Shown here: positions 1 to 8,220 of the stretch, in pieces
Layout: the number at the start of each line of letters is the position of its first letter
Numbering within the stretch: the first letter of the stretch is position 1
Source of the DNA: Eubacterium sp. OM08-24
Lineage (GTDB): Bacteria; Bacillota; Clostridia; Oscillospirales; Acutalibacteraceae
Direction of reading: 5' to 3'
DNA length: 64,000 nt
Assembly: GCF_003438075.1 (NCBI RefSeq)
Contig: NZ_QSTA01000007.1
Location: forward strand, 392-64,391
Position numbers and translations under genes: made by a program
Notes under the pieces: model-generated
Databases searched by the model: none
Told to the model about the DNA's origin: nothing
What the model saw: the letters and a program-made list of their open reading frames with translations, nothing else

Positions 1-344
1 GGTAAAAGGTTTGCCGAAAAGAATAAATTTCTGCCACGCTATCACCGAATGACAAACAGGCTCTCGGCGTATATCATCGATAAGCTGAGAGATGTTGTCA
101 CATACACAAGCGTTGCCAGAGAAATGAACCTTTCTGTGAACACAATTATCAGAGTTTTTGGTGTTGTTGATAGGTAAAAGGTTTGCCGAAAAGAATAAAT
201 TTCTGCCACGCTATCACCGAATGACAAACAGACTCTCGGCGTATATCATCGATAAGCTGAGAGATGTTGTCACTTACACAAGTATTGCCAGAGAAATGAA
301 CCTTTCTGTGAACACAATTATCAGAGTTTTTGGTGTTGTTGATT
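1..344 (+). repeat. Tandem duplication, two 172-bp units, inside the transposase remnant
   Basis: Unit 1 (1-172) and unit 2 (173-344) begin with GGTAAAAGGTTTGCCG and end in GTTTTTGGTGTTGTTGAT. They differ at only a few positions, for example ACAAGCGTTGCC against ACAAGTATTGCC. The 172-base period shifts the frame by one base at the junction. Unit 1 touches the window edge, so more units could exist upstream. Confidence 0.93.
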
Positions 345-727
345 ACGGTCATAAAAACTTGCCGTCAGCGTTGTCAATAGATGAATTCAAGGGTAATACA
401 GGCGGCGAAAAGTATCAATGTATAATAACTGATCCTGTTAAAAAGGTCGTGCTTGATATACTTCCTGCACGAACAGAAGTATGTCTTACCAAATATTTTG
501 CAAAATTCAGCAAATCAGAGCGTGAAAATGTCAAATATTTTGTCAGTGATATGTGGAAACCTTTTGCTAACATCGCAACGGCGTGGTTTAAGAACTCAAA
601 GCAGATCGTAGACAAGTATCATTGGATTCGTCAGGTAAACTGGGCATTTGAAAGTGTGAGAAAGGAAGAACAAAAGAAATTCAGCAAAACACATCGGCGA
701 TATTTTTATCCCTTCTTTCAAGAATAA
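1..727 (+). pseudogene. Broken ISL3-family transposase (truncated at both ends)
   Basis: The readable segment from about 173 to 727 resembles the middle of an ISL3-type DDE transposase. It has a helix-turn-helix stretch (SIAREMNLSVNTIIRVFGVV), a first catalytic Asp in SIDEFKGN, a second in FVSDMWKPF, and the DKYHWIRQVNWAFE segment. The amino-terminal zinc-ribbon part lies before the window or is lost. The protein stops after HRRYFYPFFQE, so the last third with the third acidic residue is missing. A 172-bp direct duplication at the front is not a multiple of three and puts a TAA at 175-177 in the first copy's frame. No terminal inverted repeat was recognised. It is an inactive remnant; the family call rests on motif recognition only. 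Confidence 0.75.
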
Positions 728-792
728 TTGTATAATATAATTTATAAAAAATACACACACCTTTGGTTTACTTCACTTATAACTTGTAATTT

Positions 793-1398
793 CTAAATAT
801 AATATGTATCATCTTCATAAAATTGTACTTTTTTACCTTTTGGTACTTGTTTTATTACTTGATACACATTATACGCATCAGGATATGGACTTGCCATTCC
901 TAAAAATGCCATTCCCCATAATATTGCATTCAAAATCAAATTATTTGAAGGTGATATTATAAAACATATAAAAGGAATTATTCCTAAAATATATGGAAGT
1001 AGACACATTAGTATAAATCTTTTCTTAGATAATGGATATGAAGCTAATGCAACAGCAGTAAAAGGCTTAACAATCCCTATATATTTAGTTACTTTTTTAG
1101 GATACACAATTGCATGTAAAAATTCATGTACAAACAATAAAACAAATCCTATGAATAATCCTATAAAAATTGCCCATCCTTTTATTACAATATCTTTAGC
1201 TATGTATGTTTTAATAAACATAGCTAAAAACATTACTATTATTACTGGAATTAAAAAAGGTAAAGCCTTTATCATTTGTTCTTTAGATGATTTAGGCATT
1301 TTCATTTTTTCTGCTTTACTATCTAATTTTCCTTTTTGATATTTTTGTATATCTTCATCTTTTATTATTCCTATCCATTTTATATTAAACATAAGCAT
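793..1398 (-). CDS. DUF3267 family membrane zincin-like protein
   Basis: A 201-residue membrane protein with about four hydrophobic helices (near residues 45-65, 75-95, 125-150 and 155-170). The motif HEFLHAIVYP near residue 90 fits the HExxH metal site of the DUF3267 family, which is annotated as putative zincin metallopeptidase; substrate and partners are unknown. AGGAGA lies a few bases ahead of the ATG and supports this start. The gene is visibly more AT-rich than the housekeeping genes that follow and sits next to a transposase remnant, which suggests transfer. Its neighbours give no hint of a pathway. Family call moderately strong, function unknown. Confidence 0.75.
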   Translation of the reverse strand: MLMFNIKWIGIIKDEDIQKYQKGKLDSKAEKMKMPKSSKEQMIKALPFLIPVIIVMFLAMFIKTYIAKDIVIKGWAIFIGLFIGFVLLFVHEFLHAIVYPKKVTKYIGIVKPFTAVALASYPLSKKRFILMCLLPYILGIIPFICFIISPSNNLILNAILWGMAFLGMASPYPDAYNVYQVIKQVPKGKKVQFYEDDTYYI

Positions 1399-1430
1399 CT
1401 CCTCTAAAAATTACTATTTATCTGTTTCTA

Positions 1431-1459
1431 ATTATATCAGCAAATTTGAAAATTTTCCA
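1431..1459 (-). promoter_or_regulatory. Probable promoter of the DUF3267 gene
   Basis: Read on the minus strand, TGGAAA is followed by 17 bases and TATAAT, about 30 bases ahead of the ATG at 1398. The -10 box is perfect and the -35 box is weak. Confidence 0.5.
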
Positions 1460-1545
1460 TACTACCATTGAAATTTAATAACAATTCATATATAATGTTT
1501 TTAGAAAGAGAACAAGTTCGTAACTTGTATGTGATTCGCTCCACA

Positions 1546-1570
1546 AAAGTGTCGATTTTATCGGCACTTT
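1546..1570 (+). terminator. Terminator-like hairpin with T tail
   Basis: AAAGTGTCGAT pairs with ATCGGCACTTT (11 bp including one G-T) over a 3-base loop, followed by a T-rich run on the plus strand. No plus-strand gene ends just before it, so it is probably a leftover of a deleted gene. Confidence 0.5.
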
Positions 1571-1603
1571 TTATTTTATATTTTTGTTATAATTCCGATA
1601 TAG

Positions 1604-1649
1604 AAAAATCGACTGACAAAGGTATAATTCCTTTTATCAGTCGATTTTC
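1604..1649 (-). terminator. Hairpin terminator of the flavoprotein gene
   Basis: GAAAATCGACTGA and TCAGTCGATTTTC form a long stem just after the stop codon at 1682 on the minus strand. A T-rich stretch follows. Confidence 0.7.
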
Positions 1650-1681
1650 TGTATAAAAACTATTTAAACTGAAAGCTGTAA

Positions 1682-3061
1682 TTATTTTTCAAGAATTTCT
1701 CTTGCAACAAACACACCGCTTGCACTTGCGTGTGATAATGAATGAGTCACACCACTGCCGTCGCCGATAATGTAAAGACCTTTATGCAGTGATTCGAGGT
1801 GATCGTCCACCTCAACCTCCATATTATAGAATTTAACCTCAACGCCATAGAGCAATGTGTCATCGTTAGCTGTACCGGGGGCAATATTGTCTAATGCATA
1901 AATCATTTCGATAATGCCGTCAAGGATACGCTTAGGCAAAACAAGGCTGAGATCGCCCGGAGTTGCCGATAAAGTAGGCACAACAAGACCCTCTTCTATT
2001 CTCTTTGGATTACTGCGGCGACCTCTGATTAAATCGCCAAAGCGCTGAACAATAACACCGCCGCCGAGCATATTGCTGAGTCGTGCAATGCTTTCTCCGT
2101 AACCGTTGCTGTCTTTGAACGGCTCTGAAAAATGCTTGCTAACCAATAAAGCGAAGTTTGTATTTTCTGTCTGCTTTTCTTTATCCTCATAGCTATGACC
2201 GTTTACAGTGATAATTCCATTTGTGTTCTCTGTAACAACACTGCCCTTTGGATTCATACAGAATGTGCGCACATTGTCCTCAAACTGTTCGGTGCGATAT
2301 ACAATTTTACTTTCGTAAAGTTCATCTGTAAGATTTGAGAAAATAACGGCAGGAAGTTCAACACGAACACCTATGTCTACACGATTTGACTTTGTAGGAA
2401 TTTTAAGGTCGCTGCAAACCTTTTCCATCCACTTACTGCCACTGCGGCCAACAGATACTACACACTTTTTACACTCGTAGTTCTCGTTTGATGTATCCAC
2501 AATGTAACCCTCGTCATTTTCGCCGAGCAATTCAATATTGGTGACAGGAGTGTCAAAATAGAAGTCCACCTTGTCCTTTAAGAAATTGTATAGGTTGTTG
2601 AGCACAATATAATTTATATCAGTGCCGAGGTGACGAACAGAAGCGTCGAGTAAATTCAGCTTATTCTGCAAGCAAATCTTCTTAAAGCCTGAGCCTGCGG
2701 TTGAATAGAGCTTTGTGCCCTCGCCGCCGTATTCCATATTTATTTTATCAACATAGTGCATAAGCTCAATGGCCTTTTTCTTGCCGATATATTCATATAA
2801 AGTACCGCCAAAATCATTTGTGATATTGTACTTACCGTCAGAAAAAGCACCTGCACCGCCAAAACCGCTCATAATAGAACAGGTTTTGCAAGAGATGCAC
2901 TTTTTTACCTTATCACCGTCTATCGGACATTTTCTTTTTTCAAGCAAATGTCCTTCTTCAAAAACAGCTACCTTTAGCTCAGAATTATTTGTTACCAATT
3001 CATACGCTGAAAATATACCGCCGGGACCTGCACCAACTATAATAACATCATAATTTTTCAT
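1682..3061 (-). CDS. FAD-dependent oxidoreductase, COG2509 type
   Basis: A 459-residue flavoprotein. The amino terminus carries the dinucleotide-binding fold VIIVGAGPGGIFSAYEL with the GxGxxG motif at residues 11-16. A cysteine-rich stretch follows (KRKCPIDG, CISCKTCSIM) and then GFGGAGAFSDGKYN, a pattern seen in the uncharacterised FAD-dependent dehydrogenases of COG2509. The carboxy terminus has a second FAD contact (YIIGDGSGVTHSLSHASASG). Length is normal for the family. The true substrate is not known and no neighbour suggests one: it is a single gene with its own promoter at 3230-3258 and a hairpin terminator behind it. GGAG precedes the ATG. Confident on family, not on reaction. Confidence 0.85.
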   Translation of the reverse strand: MKNYDVIIVGAGPGGIFSAYELVTNNSELKVAVFEEGHLLEKRKCPIDGDKVKKCISCKTCSIMSGFGGAGAFSDGKYNITNDFGGTLYEYIGKKKAIELMHYVDKINMEYGGEGTKLYSTAGSGFKKICLQNKLNLLDASVRHLGTDINYIVLNNLYNFLKDKVDFYFDTPVTNIELLGENDEGYIVDTSNENYECKKCVVSVGRSGSKWMEKVCSDLKIPTKSNRVDIGVRVELPAVIFSNLTDELYESKIVYRTEQFEDNVRTFCMNPKGSVVTENTNGIITVNGHSYEDKEKQTENTNFALLVSKHFSEPFKDSNGYGESIARLSNMLGGGVIVQRFGDLIRGRRSNPKRIEEGLVVPTLSATPGDLSLVLPKRILDGIIEMIYALDNIAPGTANDDTLLYGVEVKFYNMEVEVDDHLESLHKGLYIIGDGSGVTHSLSHASASGVFVAREILEK

Positions 3062-3229
3062 AAATTTACTCCTTTATTCATCTTTAAATAAATTGTAAAG
3101 GCAAATAAAAAAACCACCACTAAACAATAATACTATACCCCTACCAAGGAGATTATAGCAAAACTGTTTAAGGCAGTTTGTAGATACACTCGTCCGTATT
3201 ACAAGTTTATATAATCTTAAACCTAAAGT

Positions 3230-3258
3230 ATTATAGCAGATAAAGTCTAAATCGTCAA
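3230..3258 (-). promoter_or_regulatory. Promoter of the flavoprotein gene
   Basis: Minus strand: TTGACG, 17-base spacer, TATAAT. This is a near-consensus vegetative promoter about 170 bases ahead of the start codon, giving an unusually long leader. Confidence 0.75.
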
Positions 3259-3295
3259 CACCTAAATATATTCTTTTTATTGACAAATTTTACAA

Positions 3296-3320
3296 AACGC
3301 ACAACAAGCTGAAGTGCGTT
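3296..3320 (-). terminator. Probable mutS2 terminator
   Basis: AACGCAC pairs with GTGCGTT and is followed by TTTTG on the minus strand. It lies beyond repeat copy A, about 155 bases after the mutS2 stop. Confidence 0.5.
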
Positions 3321-3363
3321 GGAATTTGCGGTTTAACTCACAAATTTTAGTTTTAGAAAAATT

Positions 3364-3460
3364 TAAAATTTAGGTCAACCCTTTTTAAAGGGTTGACCAA
3401 ACTTTTTAATTCATGGCGAAAAGTTTAGCATTTACCTCACTTTGTTGCCCGACCGATAAA
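3364..3460. repeat. Dispersed repeat family, copy A (interior deleted)
   Basis: The short arm (AAATTTAGGTCAACCC then AAAGGGTTG) is joined directly to the long arm (GACCAAACTTTTT, GCGAAAAGTTTAGC, TTTGTTGCCCGACCGATAA). The roughly 400-bp interior of the larger copies is missing. The two half palindromes together give a perfect GGTCAACCC/GGGTTGACC pair. Confidence 0.85.
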
Positions 3461-3474
3461 CCCAAATCTACAAT

Positions 3475-5835
3475 TTATTTCAACTCCACAATAGTTACGC
3501 CGCTTTCGCCCTCGCCAAAAACGCCGAGTCTAAAACTTTTAACTGCCTTGTGAGTTCTCAGGAATGATTGAATTTCTCTTCTCAGTACGCCTGTACCTTT
3601 TCCATGGATAATAGTAAGCTGATTAATATTCATAAGTACGGCATTGTCGATTGCCTTGTCAACAATCATAATTGCGTCAAAGGCAGTTTCGCCACGAACA
3701 TCTACCTCGGTAGTCGGGCGCACATCAAGCGTACTATGCACATTTCTCTTTGCCGAATACTGCGGCGGCTGTTGCTTTTTCTCTTTTATAAGTCTGAGAT
3801 TATCAATCTTAACTCTTGTTTTTATAATGCCTGCCTGCACAAGTACCATTCCGTCCTTTGTCGGCGGCGCAAGTACGGTCGCGTTTTTGTCAATGTCAAA
3901 AATAAGCACACTGTCGCCCACCTTGAGCGGTCTTGGCAATTTGTATTTTTCGCCCTCCGCCTGTTTCTTAACAACCGGGTCGGCATTTGTTTCCATTGTA
4001 TTGAGGTTTTTCTTGAGCTTTGCTCGAGCCTCGGCAGACATATCCTTTGCTTTTCTCGCCTTATCAAGTTCTTCCACCAAAGCGTCAGCCTGCGCCCTCG
4101 TTCTTGAAATAATACGCTGAGCCTCCTGCTTTGCTCTCTCAATTTCTCGCTCAGCATTTTCTTTTGCTCTGCGAATTTCATTTTCAGCCTTTTGCTTTTC
4201 GGTATTAGCCTTTGCGGTAAGTCGGTTTGCGTTTTCTATCTGCTTTTCAAGGCTTTGTCTGCGTTTTTCAAGTGTTCCGACTACATCTTCAAACTGTCGG
4301 CTTTCGCTTGAAACAAGCTCCTTTGCCCTCTCAACAATTTCATCGTCCATACCGAGCCTTTTTGTGATTGCAAAAGCATTACTCTTACCGGGAACGCCGA
4401 TTAAAAGTCTGTATGTCGGTCTTAATGTTGTAACATCAAATTCACAACAAGCGTTTTCTACGCCCTCTGTACGCAAAGCATATTCCTTAAGCTCTGCATA
4501 GTGAGTAGTGCTCGCAATTTTTGCGTGTTTATCCCTGAGTTTTTCAAGAATAGCAATTGCAAGCGCCGCACCCTCAACAGGGTCTGTACCTGCGCCAAGC
4601 TCATCTATCAGCACAAGCGAGCCTGCATTTGCGATTTTTATAATCTGAATAATATTTGTCATATGCGCCGAGAATGTTGACAGCGACTGCTCAATACTCT
4701 GCTCATCGCCTATATCTACAAGCACTCTGCGGAATACCGAAAGCTCGCTGTTGTCTGTGCACGGCACAAGAAGTCCGCACATAGCCATAAGTGTGAGCAA
4801 ACCGAGAGTTTTTAATGTTACGGTCTTACCGCCTGTATTAGGGCCTGTGATTACAAGTGTATCAAAATTCTTTCCGAGAACAATATCAACAGGCACGACC
4901 TTATCTTTATCTATAATCGGGTGTCTTGCCTGCTTTAAATCTACAATACCTCTGTCATTCATAATCGGCATTGAGGCTCTCATATTATACGCAAGGTTTG
5001 CCTTTGCAAATACAAAATTAAGAATAGCGAGATTTTTATAACTTGCTATAATTGCGTCTGCAAAATCTCCTGCATTCGCCGAAAGTTCAAACAAAATTCT
5101 TTCGATTTCGTCATCTTCCTTTGAACGCAAAAGTTTTATATCATTATTTGCCTGCACAACGCCCATCGGCTCAATAAATACCGTAGCACCGCTTGCCGAG
5201 GTATCATGCACAAGACCGGGAACACTGCCCCTGCACTCACTTCTTACAGGCACAACATATCTGCCGTCACGCTGAGTTACGATAGCGTCCTGCAAATACT
5301 TGAGATACTGCGTGCTGTGAATAATTTTATCGAGCACTTCTCTTGCCTTTGATGAGGCTGTTCGGATTTTTCTGCGTATATCCGCAAGGGTTGAGCTTGC
5401 TTTATCGGAAATTTCGTCCTCGCTTATAATAGCGGTTGTAATTTTCTCTTCAAGAAATTTATTTGATACAAGACCGCTGAAATATCCGTCAAGTGTGGTT
5501 TCGGTTGATGCAAATTTTGAGTGCCATTCCTTTACAGAACGGATAATTCTCAAAGTTTCGGCAATCTGCAAAAGCTCGCCTGTTGAAAGGCAGCCGCCTG
5601 CCTCTGCTCTGCGCAAGGCATTGGCACAATTTTTAGCACCGCCAAAGGACGGTGTGCCGTATTTTCCGCTTAAAACAACTGCGTCATCTGTTTGTTTTAG
5701 CAATTTTTTAACTTTTTCAAGTTCAAACTGCGGTTCAAGCGACAAAGCCATTTCCTTGGCATCATCAATACTCGTTTGATCCGCAAGCAGCTTTAAAATC
5801 TTGTCGAGTTCAAGAGTTTTGTAATGTCTGTTCAT
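3475..5835 (-). CDS. mutS2: MutS2 family ATPase/nuclease (ribosome-collision and recombination factor)
   Basis: 786 residues, normal for MutS2. Order: amino-terminal MutS-like core and clamp helices, an ABC-type ATPase with Walker A GPNTGGKT at about 331-338 and the LIDELGAGTDP Walker B/signature region, a long charged coiled coil (about 515-620), and a carboxy-terminal Smr domain (VDVRGETAFDAI, TIIHGKGTGVLRREI). In Bacillus, MutS2 splits collided ribosomes for quality control; older work assigns suppression of recombination. The Smr motif is intact, so nuclease or ribosome-binding activity is plausible. It is the last gene of the phoH-recO run, 16 bases after recO. Very confident. Confidence 0.96.
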   Translation of the reverse strand: MNRHYKTLELDKILKLLADQTSIDDAKEMALSLEPQFELEKVKKLLKQTDDAVVLSGKYGTPSFGGAKNCANALRRAEAGGCLSTGELLQIAETLRIIRSVKEWHSKFASTETTLDGYFSGLVSNKFLEEKITTAIISEDEISDKASSTLADIRRKIRTASSKAREVLDKIIHSTQYLKYLQDAIVTQRDGRYVVPVRSECRGSVPGLVHDTSASGATVFIEPMGVVQANNDIKLLRSKEDDEIERILFELSANAGDFADAIIASYKNLAILNFVFAKANLAYNMRASMPIMNDRGIVDLKQARHPIIDKDKVVPVDIVLGKNFDTLVITGPNTGGKTVTLKTLGLLTLMAMCGLLVPCTDNSELSVFRRVLVDIGDEQSIEQSLSTFSAHMTNIIQIIKIANAGSLVLIDELGAGTDPVEGAALAIAILEKLRDKHAKIASTTHYAELKEYALRTEGVENACCEFDVTTLRPTYRLLIGVPGKSNAFAITKRLGMDDEIVERAKELVSSESRQFEDVVGTLEKRRQSLEKQIENANRLTAKANTEKQKAENEIRRAKENAEREIERAKQEAQRIISRTRAQADALVEELDKARKAKDMSAEARAKLKKNLNTMETNADPVVKKQAEGEKYKLPRPLKVGDSVLIFDIDKNATVLAPPTKDGMVLVQAGIIKTRVKIDNLRLIKEKKQQPPQYSAKRNVHSTLDVRPTTEVDVRGETAFDAIMIVDKAIDNAVLMNINQLTIIHGKGTGVLRREIQSFLRTHKAVKSFRLGVFGEGESGVTIVELK

Positions 5836-5851
5836 ATAATCATACCTAAAT

Positions 5852-6595
5852 TTAACTTATAGTTTTATAAAAATTAAGCGTTGAAAAATCCTTTTCAAAC
5901 ATATATTTCAAATAATTTTCGCTTGCCTCGTTAAGCACATCAAGGTCGCTTTCGGGCAAAGCAAATGAAAACAGTTTATTATCATCGGCATATATCGTAT
6001 GCCTTAAAGCCGTAAGAGATGACGGATTAAGTAAAATCTTCATTTCGCCGTTTTCGTGGTGACACTCGGCACACTCTATTGCTCCGCTTTTGGGTAAAAA
6101 CAGCATATTGTCGCACGAATATTCACCGCACACCCTGCACATTCTCAGGTCAGGCATATATCCTGCAAGGCTTGCAAGGCGCATTTCAAGACATGGCTTT
6201 ATCAGCTTAGCCGAGCGCTTGTTTTCAGATAAAAGATAAAGGGAATTTAAAATCAATTTCAAAAATTCTTCGGCATTTTGCTCACGAGGGCAAATTGTAA
6301 TTGCGAGTTCGCAAAAATACTGCGCAAGGCAGGTTTTTACTACATCGCCCCTAAGTTTAGAAAAAATCCTTTCGGGAATTGCATCTCCGATTATGTAGCT
6401 CTCCCGACCTTTATATACGGTAAGTCGGGAGTATGTGAGCAAGGAGGTTGCCGCACACTTTTGGTTTTTGATATTTTTTGCACCACGAACAAAAGCCTTG
6501 ATAATACCGTTTGTTGCGGTCAGAGCATAAACAAGTTTATCCTGTTCACCTATACTTTGCTCTTTCACTATCAGTCCCATCGTCCGGAATTTCAT
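5852..6595 (-). CDS. recO: DNA repair protein RecO
   Basis: 247 residues. The amino-terminal OB fold begins KFRTMGLIVKEQSIGEQDKL. A zinc finger is made by CRVCG and CAEC, about 25 residues apart near positions 160-185. RecO loads RecA on SSB-coated DNA with RecR in recombinational repair. GGGAGG lies just ahead of the ATG at 6595, so the start is well fixed even though it sits inside the upstream small gene yqzL: the two overlap by 50 bases in different frames, which suggests coupled translation. era-recO order is typical of Firmicutes. Confidence 0.95.
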   Translation of the reverse strand: MKFRTMGLIVKEQSIGEQDKLVYALTATNGIIKAFVRGAKNIKNQKCAATSLLTYSRLTVYKGRESYIIGDAIPERIFSKLRGDVVKTCLAQYFCELAITICPREQNAEEFLKLILNSLYLLSENKRSAKLIKPCLEMRLASLAGYMPDLRMCRVCGEYSCDNMLFLPKSGAIECAECHHENGEMKILLNPSSLTALRHTIYADDNKLFSFALPESDLDVLNEASENYLKYMFEKDFSTLNFYKTIS

Positions 6596-6719
6596 CGGTT
6601 TCCTCCCTCAGAATCGTATCTGCGCCCAAATCCTTGGTATCCTGAATACTTTTATACCTTAAATAATCGAGTACATTGCCTGTTGTAAAAAATGCATTCC
6701 ACATATACCATTCATCCAT
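6546..6719 (-). CDS. yqzL: YqzL family small protein
   Basis: 57 residues starting MDEWYMWNAFFTTGNVLDYL. The W..F..TG....YL.YK pattern is that of the short YqzL proteins that sit just before recO in Bacillus; their function is unknown. The reading frame extends further upstream to 6818, but GGAGGTG stands 7-8 bases ahead of the ATG at 6719 and decides this start. The acidic tail (EETDEIPDDGTDSE) overlaps the beginning of recO by 50 bases. The position matches the family's usual one between era and recO. Easily missed because of its size and overlap. Confidence 0.82.
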   Translation of the reverse strand: MDEWYMWNAFFTTGNVLDYLRYKSIQDTKDLGADTILREETDEIPDDGTDSERAKYR

Positions 6720-6777
6720 AAAAAACACCTCCGATTGTAGTGTTTCACAAATGAACGAATTTATATTATGAAAATTA

Positions 6778-7263
6778 TTACAACTGTGTTTTTTGGAATT
6801 TTTTCTCATAAAAAACAATAGTCATATTATCATGCAGCTGTTCTTCTTTGCCTGTTCTCAAATATCCGAGCTTTTCATATAAATAGCACAATTTTTTCTC
6901 TTGCTTTATGGTATCAAGTGTAAAGCAACTGATATTTTTATAAGCTTCCTCAATGCACTTCATAGCAAGCTGTGCATAACCGTAATTTTGAAATTGCGGA
7001 AGTATAAACAAAGGTGAAATTCGCCTTGTGCTTTTATCAATTTCAACAATCCTTACAGCACCTATTATTTCTTCATCTTTCATAATAAAATAATATTTTG
7101 TAAAAGGTTGCCGAAATTTATTCTGTATTACTTCTACCGTTTCACAAGCAGGGTTTGTATCATAATCACGATACCTTGTTAAAATATCATAAAAAGCTAT
7201 TCTTTGCATATCACAAATTTTTTGGCAATCTGCAAAATCCGCTAATTTTATATATATGCTCAT
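6778..7263 (-). CDS. GNAT family N-acetyltransferase
   Basis: 161 residues with the GNAT fold: an acceptor-side first half, then the acetyl-CoA loop region PQFQNYGYAQLAMKCIEEAY near residues 90-110, where the usual Q/RxxGxG/A appears as QNYGYA. The carboxy-terminal FTLDTIKQEKKLCYLYEKLGYLRTG is a typical final motif. The substrate cannot be read from sequence. The start codon overlaps the era stop codon by one base (TGATG), so it is translationally coupled to era. This insertion between era and recO is not the usual arrangement. Confidence 0.85.
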   Translation of the reverse strand: MSIYIKLADFADCQKICDMQRIAFYDILTRYRDYDTNPACETVEVIQNKFRQPFTKYYFIMKDEEIIGAVRIVEIDKSTRRISPLFILPQFQNYGYAQLAMKCIEEAYKNISCFTLDTIKQEKKLCYLYEKLGYLRTGKEEQLHDNMTIVFYEKKFQKTQL

Positions 7264-8171
7264 CAGTCAAAATTACTTTCGTCAAAGCCAAAGTTCTGCA
7301 AAAGCTGCGCACGGTTTCTCCAATCCTCTTTTACCTTTATCCACACCTGCAAAAACACCTTGCAATCAAAAAATCTTTCCATATCCTGTCTTGCAAATGT
7401 GCTGATTTTCTTTAGCATTGCACCGTTTTTGCCGATAAGAATACGCTTATGCGACTCTTTTTCGCAGAAAATTGTAGCGTCAATGTCGAGTATGCCGTTA
7501 TCTCTTGTTTTCATTTTTTCAATAACAACGGCTGTACCATGCGGAATTTCGGCATTGCAAAGTCTTAAAATTTTCTCTCTGATAATTTCAGAGGCAATAA
7601 CTCTTTCGGGCTGGTCTGTAAGGGTATCGTCTTCAAAGAAATGGCCTCCCTCGCTTGCCTGCTTTTTAAGCTCTTCAAGCAATTCGTTCATACCGTTGCC
7701 GTCACTTGCGCTGACAGGAACAATAGCCTCAAAATCGTATAGCTTGCTGTATTCAAGAATTTGCTTCATAAGAATTTCTTTATCCTTAATCATATCAATT
7801 TTATTGATAACAAGGATTGCGGGCATACCGAGAGCCTTGAATTTGTCGATAAAGTCAAGCTCGGTTTGTACCGGACTTTTGTCTGCCTCAACAACAAGCA
7901 TACAGCAGTCCACACCGCCGACCGACTCGTTTACAGAGCGTACCATATACTTGCCGAGTGAGTTTTTCGGCTTGTGCATACCCGGAGTATCAAAGAAAAC
8001 AAGCTGATACTCACCCTCTGTAAGCACACCCGTAATACGGTTTCTTGTGGTCTGTGGCTTGCTTGACACAATGGCAATCTTTGTGCCTAAAAGTCTGTTT
8101 AATATTGAGCTTTTACCAACATTCGGTCTGCCGACTATTGCTATAAAAGCTGATTTATCATTAGTATTCAT
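7263..8171 (-). CDS. era: GTPase Era
   Basis: 302 residues. GTPase motifs: G1 GRPNVGKS (about 14-21), G3 DTPGMHKP, G4 NKID, G5 SASDGNG. A carboxy-terminal KH domain includes ILIGKNGAMLKKIS, the GxxG loop that binds the 3' end of 16S rRNA. Era is a 30S assembly checkpoint at the membrane. It sits downstream of dgkA; a hairpin with a T run between the two genes may reduce read-through. Confidence 0.97.
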   Translation of the reverse strand: MNTNDKSAFIAIVGRPNVGKSSILNRLLGTKIAIVSSKPQTTRNRITGVLTEGEYQLVFFDTPGMHKPKNSLGKYMVRSVNESVGGVDCCMLVVEADKSPVQTELDFIDKFKALGMPAILVINKIDMIKDKEILMKQILEYSKLYDFEAIVPVSASDGNGMNELLEELKKQASEGGHFFEDDTLTDQPERVIASEIIREKILRLCNAEIPHGTAVVIEKMKTRDNGILDIDATIFCEKESHKRILIGKNGAMLKKISTFARQDMERFFDCKVFLQVWIKVKEDWRNRAQLLQNFGFDESNFD

Positions 8172-8194
8172 AAATTTCTCCGTTTTAAAAAATT

Positions 8195-8220
8195 AGGGGC
8201 AAGCGCAATGCATTACCCCT
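8195..8220 (-). terminator. Attenuator or terminator between dgkA and era
   Basis: On the minus strand AGGGGTAA pairs with TTGCCCCT over a 10-base loop and is followed by AATTTTTT. The upstream arm overlaps the dgkA stop codon. It probably lowers era transcription relative to the upstream genes. Confidence 0.6.

Larger units (their letters stand above)
3062..3474. other. 413-bp intergenic region: leader, promoter, terminator and repeat copy A
   Basis: No convincing gene. Read toward the flavoprotein gene it holds repeat copy A, a hairpin terminator for mutS2, a promoter, and a leader of about 160 bases containing a small stem (AAACTG ... CAGTTT). A possible 70-residue reading frame on the minus strand at 3074-3286 starts upstream of the predicted transcription start and has no recognised similarity. 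Confidence 0.6.

Noticed and set aside
1468..1656. Possible 62-residue gene on plus
   Set aside because: It runs through two strong hairpins, is low in complexity and has no family; probably the eroded end of a lost gene at best.
3074..3286. Possible 70-residue gene on the minus strand before the flavoprotein
   Set aside because: It starts upstream of the predicted promoter and overlaps it, has no recognised similarity and no convincing ribosome-binding site.
3364..3460. Repeat arms as plain Rho-independent terminators
   Set aside because: The arm palindromes could stop transcription, but similarity extends far beyond the stems, the arms come in inverted pairs, and most copies lie after an independent terminator.
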